Shown here: piece by piece, positions 4,183 through 5,473 of the stretch
Numbering within the stretch: position 1 is the first letter of the stretch
How the letters are laid out: each line of letters opens with the position of its first letter
Source: an uncultured Oscillospiraceae bacterium
GTDB lineage: Bacteria; Bacillota; Clostridia; Oscillospirales; Oscillospiraceae
Length of the DNA stretch: 5,473 nt
Assembly (NCBI GenBank): GCA_944385645.1
Contig: CALWYA010000112.1
Coordinates: 1-5,473 of the forward strand
Reading direction: 5' to 3'
Position numbers and translations under genes: made by a program
The notes under the pieces: model-generated
Databases searched by the model: none
The model's input: the letters and a program-made list of their open reading frames with translations, nothing else
What the model was told of the DNA's origin: nothing

Positions 4183-4875
4183 CTAAACTTTGCCCTCTCC
4201 CAGGGATAAAACCGTCAATTTTGTCCCCTCCACCCGGAACCGGACCTCCAGTCCGGCGAAGGACAGGCCGTAGACCCGCTCCGGGTCGTGCTGATACCGG
4301 GGGCGGGGGTCCTGGGCCAGCACCCCGGTGAGGGCGGCCCGCTTGTCCTCCGGCACCCGCGCCAGCAGATCCGGCGGGAAGTCCACCGCCAGGGCGGGGC
4401 CGGCAATCCGCTGGGCAAAGCCCTCCAGGGCCTCCGGCCGGCAGTCGGCGTAGGGCACATAGGGCTTGATGTCCAGGATGGGGGTGCCGTCCAGCAGGTC
4501 GGCCCCCGCCACCGCCAGGGCGGGGCCGTCCGGGGCGTCCCACTCCACCCCCTCCAGTCTGACGCAGGACAGGCCGATAGGGTTGGGCCGGAAGGGGGAG
4601 CGGGTGGCAAACACCCCCACGCGCTCGTTGCCCCCCAGCCGGGGAGGACGCACCGTGGGGGACCACCCCTCCCGCCGGGCCTGGGAGAACTCCCAGATCA
4701 GCCACAGGTGGGAGAAGCCCTCGATCCCCCGAAAGGCGTCGGGGTTCCGGTACTCCGGCTCCAGCACCACCCGGGCGCGCAGGTCCTCCACCAGACCGCT
4801 CTGCCGGGGGATCCCGAATTTTTCGGAGAAATCGCTCTCCATATGCCCGATGGGGCGCAGGGTCAAGGGTTCCAT
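4183..4875 (-). CDS. trmO: tRNA (adenine(37)-N6)-methyltransferase TrmO (TsaA/YaeB family)
   Basis: A 230-residue enzyme of the usual length. TrmO uses S-adenosylmethionine to methylate N6 of t6A at position 37 of threonine tRNAs, next to the anticodon. The N-terminal beta-barrel domain (about 6-145) carries the family signatures: PIGHMESDFSEKFGIPRQSG, FRGIEGFSHLWLIWEFSQ, ERVGVFATRSPFRPNPIG at 85-101 and DLLDGTPILDIKPYVPYAD. The C-terminal domain (about 145-230) ends with the typical YGLSFAGLEVRFRVEGTKLTVL. The ATG at 4875 has GGGAGG six bases upstream and is followed at once by family sequence. The open frame continues upstream of it to 5412, but that part is an out-of-frame reading of the ABC transporter gene. 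It has its own promoter with an extended -10 element. Confidence 0.95.
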   Translation of the reverse strand: MEPLTLRPIGHMESDFSEKFGIPRQSGLVEDLRARVVLEPEYRNPDAFRGIEGFSHLWLIWEFSQARREGWSPTVRPPRLGGNERVGVFATRSPFRPNPIGLSCVRLEGVEWDAPDGPALAVAGADLLDGTPILDIKPYVPYADCRPEALEGFAQRIAGPALAVDFPPDLLARVPEDKRAALTGVLAQDPRPRYQHDPERVYGLSFAGLEVRFRVEGTKLTVLSLGEGKV

Positions 4876-4901
4876 GGTCCGCCTCCCGTCCGATTTGCAC
4901 C

Positions 4902-4930
4902 AGTATAGCACCAGACCCCGCCCGGCGCAA
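4902..4930 (-). promoter_or_regulatory. Promoter of trmO with extended -10
   Basis: The minus strand has TGCTATACT, an extended -10 with TATACT at 4907-4902, and a weak -35 TTGCGC (4930-4925) 17 bases upstream. The -35 falls in and beside the loop of the hairpin at 4914-4944. The predicted start is about 20 bases before the trmO ATG. Confidence 0.7.
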
Positions 4931-4944
4931 GGCCGGGCGGGGTC
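4914..4944. repeat. Strong GC hairpin between ABC transporter gene and trmO
   Basis: A perfect 13-bp inverted repeat (GACCCCGCCCGGC and its complement) with a five-base loop. Neither side is followed by a T run, so it is not a typical intrinsic terminator. It could stabilise the 3' end of the ABC transporter transcript, act as a weak terminator, or be a bare structure that overlaps the trmO promoter spacer. Confidence 0.75.
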
Positions 4945-5000
4945 GGAACCGAAAGATTTTGGCCCGGGGGCCGGAAGCCCAGCATCATCCCGGGGAAGGC

Positions 5001-5473
5001 TTACGCCGTCTCCTCGGCGAAGTTGCCGGTGTACAGCTGATAGTACTTGCCCTTCTTCTCGATGAGCTCGTCGTGGGTGCCCCGCTCGATGATGCGGCCC
5101 TGCTCCATGACCATGATGCAGTCGGAGTTGCGCACCGTGCTCAGCCGGTGGGCGATGACGAAGGTGGTCCGGCCGTACATCAGGGCGTCCATGCCGTCCT
5201 GGACCAGCTTCTCGGTGCGGGTGTCGATGGAGGAGGTGGCCTCGTCCAGGATGAGCACCGGGGGGTCGGCCACGGCGGCCCGGGCGATGGCCAGCAGCTG
5301 CCGCTGGCCCTGGGAGAGGTTGGCCCCGTCGCCGGTGAGCATGGTCTGATAGCCGTCGGGCAGGCGGCGGATGAAGCCGTCGGCGTTGGCCAGCTTGGCG
5401 GCGGCCATGCACTCCTCGTCGGTGGCGTCCAGATTGCCGTAGCGGATGTTCTCCATCACCGTGCCGGTGAACA
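5001..5473 (-). CDS. ABC exporter, C-terminal part of the ATPase domain (partial, 5' end outside window)
   Basis: The last 156 residues of an ABC transporter of the exporter type (MsbA/LmrA-like, membrane domain fused to ATPase domain). Visible in order: the FTGTVMENIRYG segment after the Q-loop region, the signature LSQGQ at 52-56 of the fragment, Walker B VLILDE at 72-77 with the catalytic Glu, the D-loop SSID, the H-loop His108 in VIAHRLST, and the usual end GRIIERGTHDELIEKKGKYYQLY. All motifs are intact, so this is a catalytically competent site. Walker A and the membrane part lie outside the window. The frame runs to the window edge; the GTG or ATG near 5459 are internal codons, not starts. 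Such genes often come as pairs forming a heterodimer, which cannot be seen here. Substrate unknown; multidrug or lipid-like compounds are usual guesses. Confidence 0.95.
   Translation of the reverse strand, partial: FTGTVMENIRYGNLDATDEECMAAAKLANADGFIRRLPDGYQTMLTGDGANLSQGQRQLLAIARAAVADPPVLILDEATSSIDTRTEKLVQDGMDALMYGRTTFVIAHRLSTVRNSDCIMVMEQGRIIERGTHDELIEKKGKYYQLYTGNFAEETA

Noticed and set aside
2755..4209. 484-codon open frame on the plus strand
   Set aside because: It is antisense to the protease and darA-like genes, has Pro/Gly/Gln/His-rich low-complexity composition, crosses two terminators and promoters, and has no domain. In GC-rich DNA such frames arise opposite real genes.
4025..4930. 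301-codon minus-strand frame
   Set aside because: It is a shadow of trmO and darA in a different frame, rich in Gly, Arg and Pro, with no motif.
4183..5412. 409-codon minus-strand frame that would extend trmO upstream
   Set aside because: The first 179 codons are an out-of-frame reading of the ABC ATPase gene and the intergenic hairpin; TrmO similarity begins exactly at the ATG at 4875, which has a good ribosome site.
1..5473. CRISPR array, tRNA or rRNA genes, insertion sequence, phage genes
   Set aside because: I saw no regular direct repeats, tRNA-like cloverleaf with conserved arms, transposase motif or attachment site on either strand.

Overview
The window is GC-rich and every gene I can support lies on the minus strand. 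The protein families (ECF sigma factor with a small membrane partner, MerR regulators, a YhfC-type intramembrane protease, a DarA/PstA-like c-di-AMP receptor), the strong AAGGAGG-type ribosome binding sites and the -10/-35 boxes point to a high-GC Firmicute, probably a gut Clostridia of the Oscillospiraceae type. That placement is an inference from style, not from a marker gene.

Layout, read in the direction of transcription (from high to low coordinates). (1) 5473-5001: the ATPase end of an ABC exporter, cut by the window edge. (2) 4875-4183: trmO, a tRNA methyltransferase, with its own promoter whose -35 box sits in the loop of a strong GC hairpin. (3) 4089-3754: a darA/pstA-like c-di-AMP receptor with a good sigma-A-type promoter and a terminator. 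(4) 3609-2776: a YhfC-family glutamic-type intramembrane protease. (5) 2749-1023: an operon of a MerR regulator carrying a two-helix membrane domain at its C-terminus, three small two-helix membrane proteins that resemble that domain, and a YbjQ/UPF0145 protein, closed by a strong terminator. (6) 901 to below 1: an ECF sigma factor and its overlapping membrane partner (likely anti-sigma factor), cut by the window edge.

The most interesting part is 3663-1023. The MerR C-terminus and the three following small proteins share one plan: two membrane helices and a short acidic tail ending in a motif like G-E-E-D-E-A-K-K-Y. The codons of this tail also hold the Shine-Dalgarno sequence and the ATG of the next gene, so the genes are chained by 17-20 base overlaps. 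A 21-bp perfect palindrome fills the 19-bp spacer of the merR promoter, the classical layout of MerR-controlled promoters, and a degenerate copy with the same geometry stands before the intramembrane protease gene. I infer a single regulon: a membrane-anchored MerR protein, a membrane protease and a family of small membrane proteins built like the regulator's own anchor. Cleavage of the anchor by the protease is a hypothesis only.

Stretches without genes are short and are accounted for by promoters, terminators and leaders: 902-1022, 1335-1384, 3610-3753, 4090-4182 and 4876-5000. I saw no tRNA, rRNA, CRISPR array, insertion sequence or attachment site.
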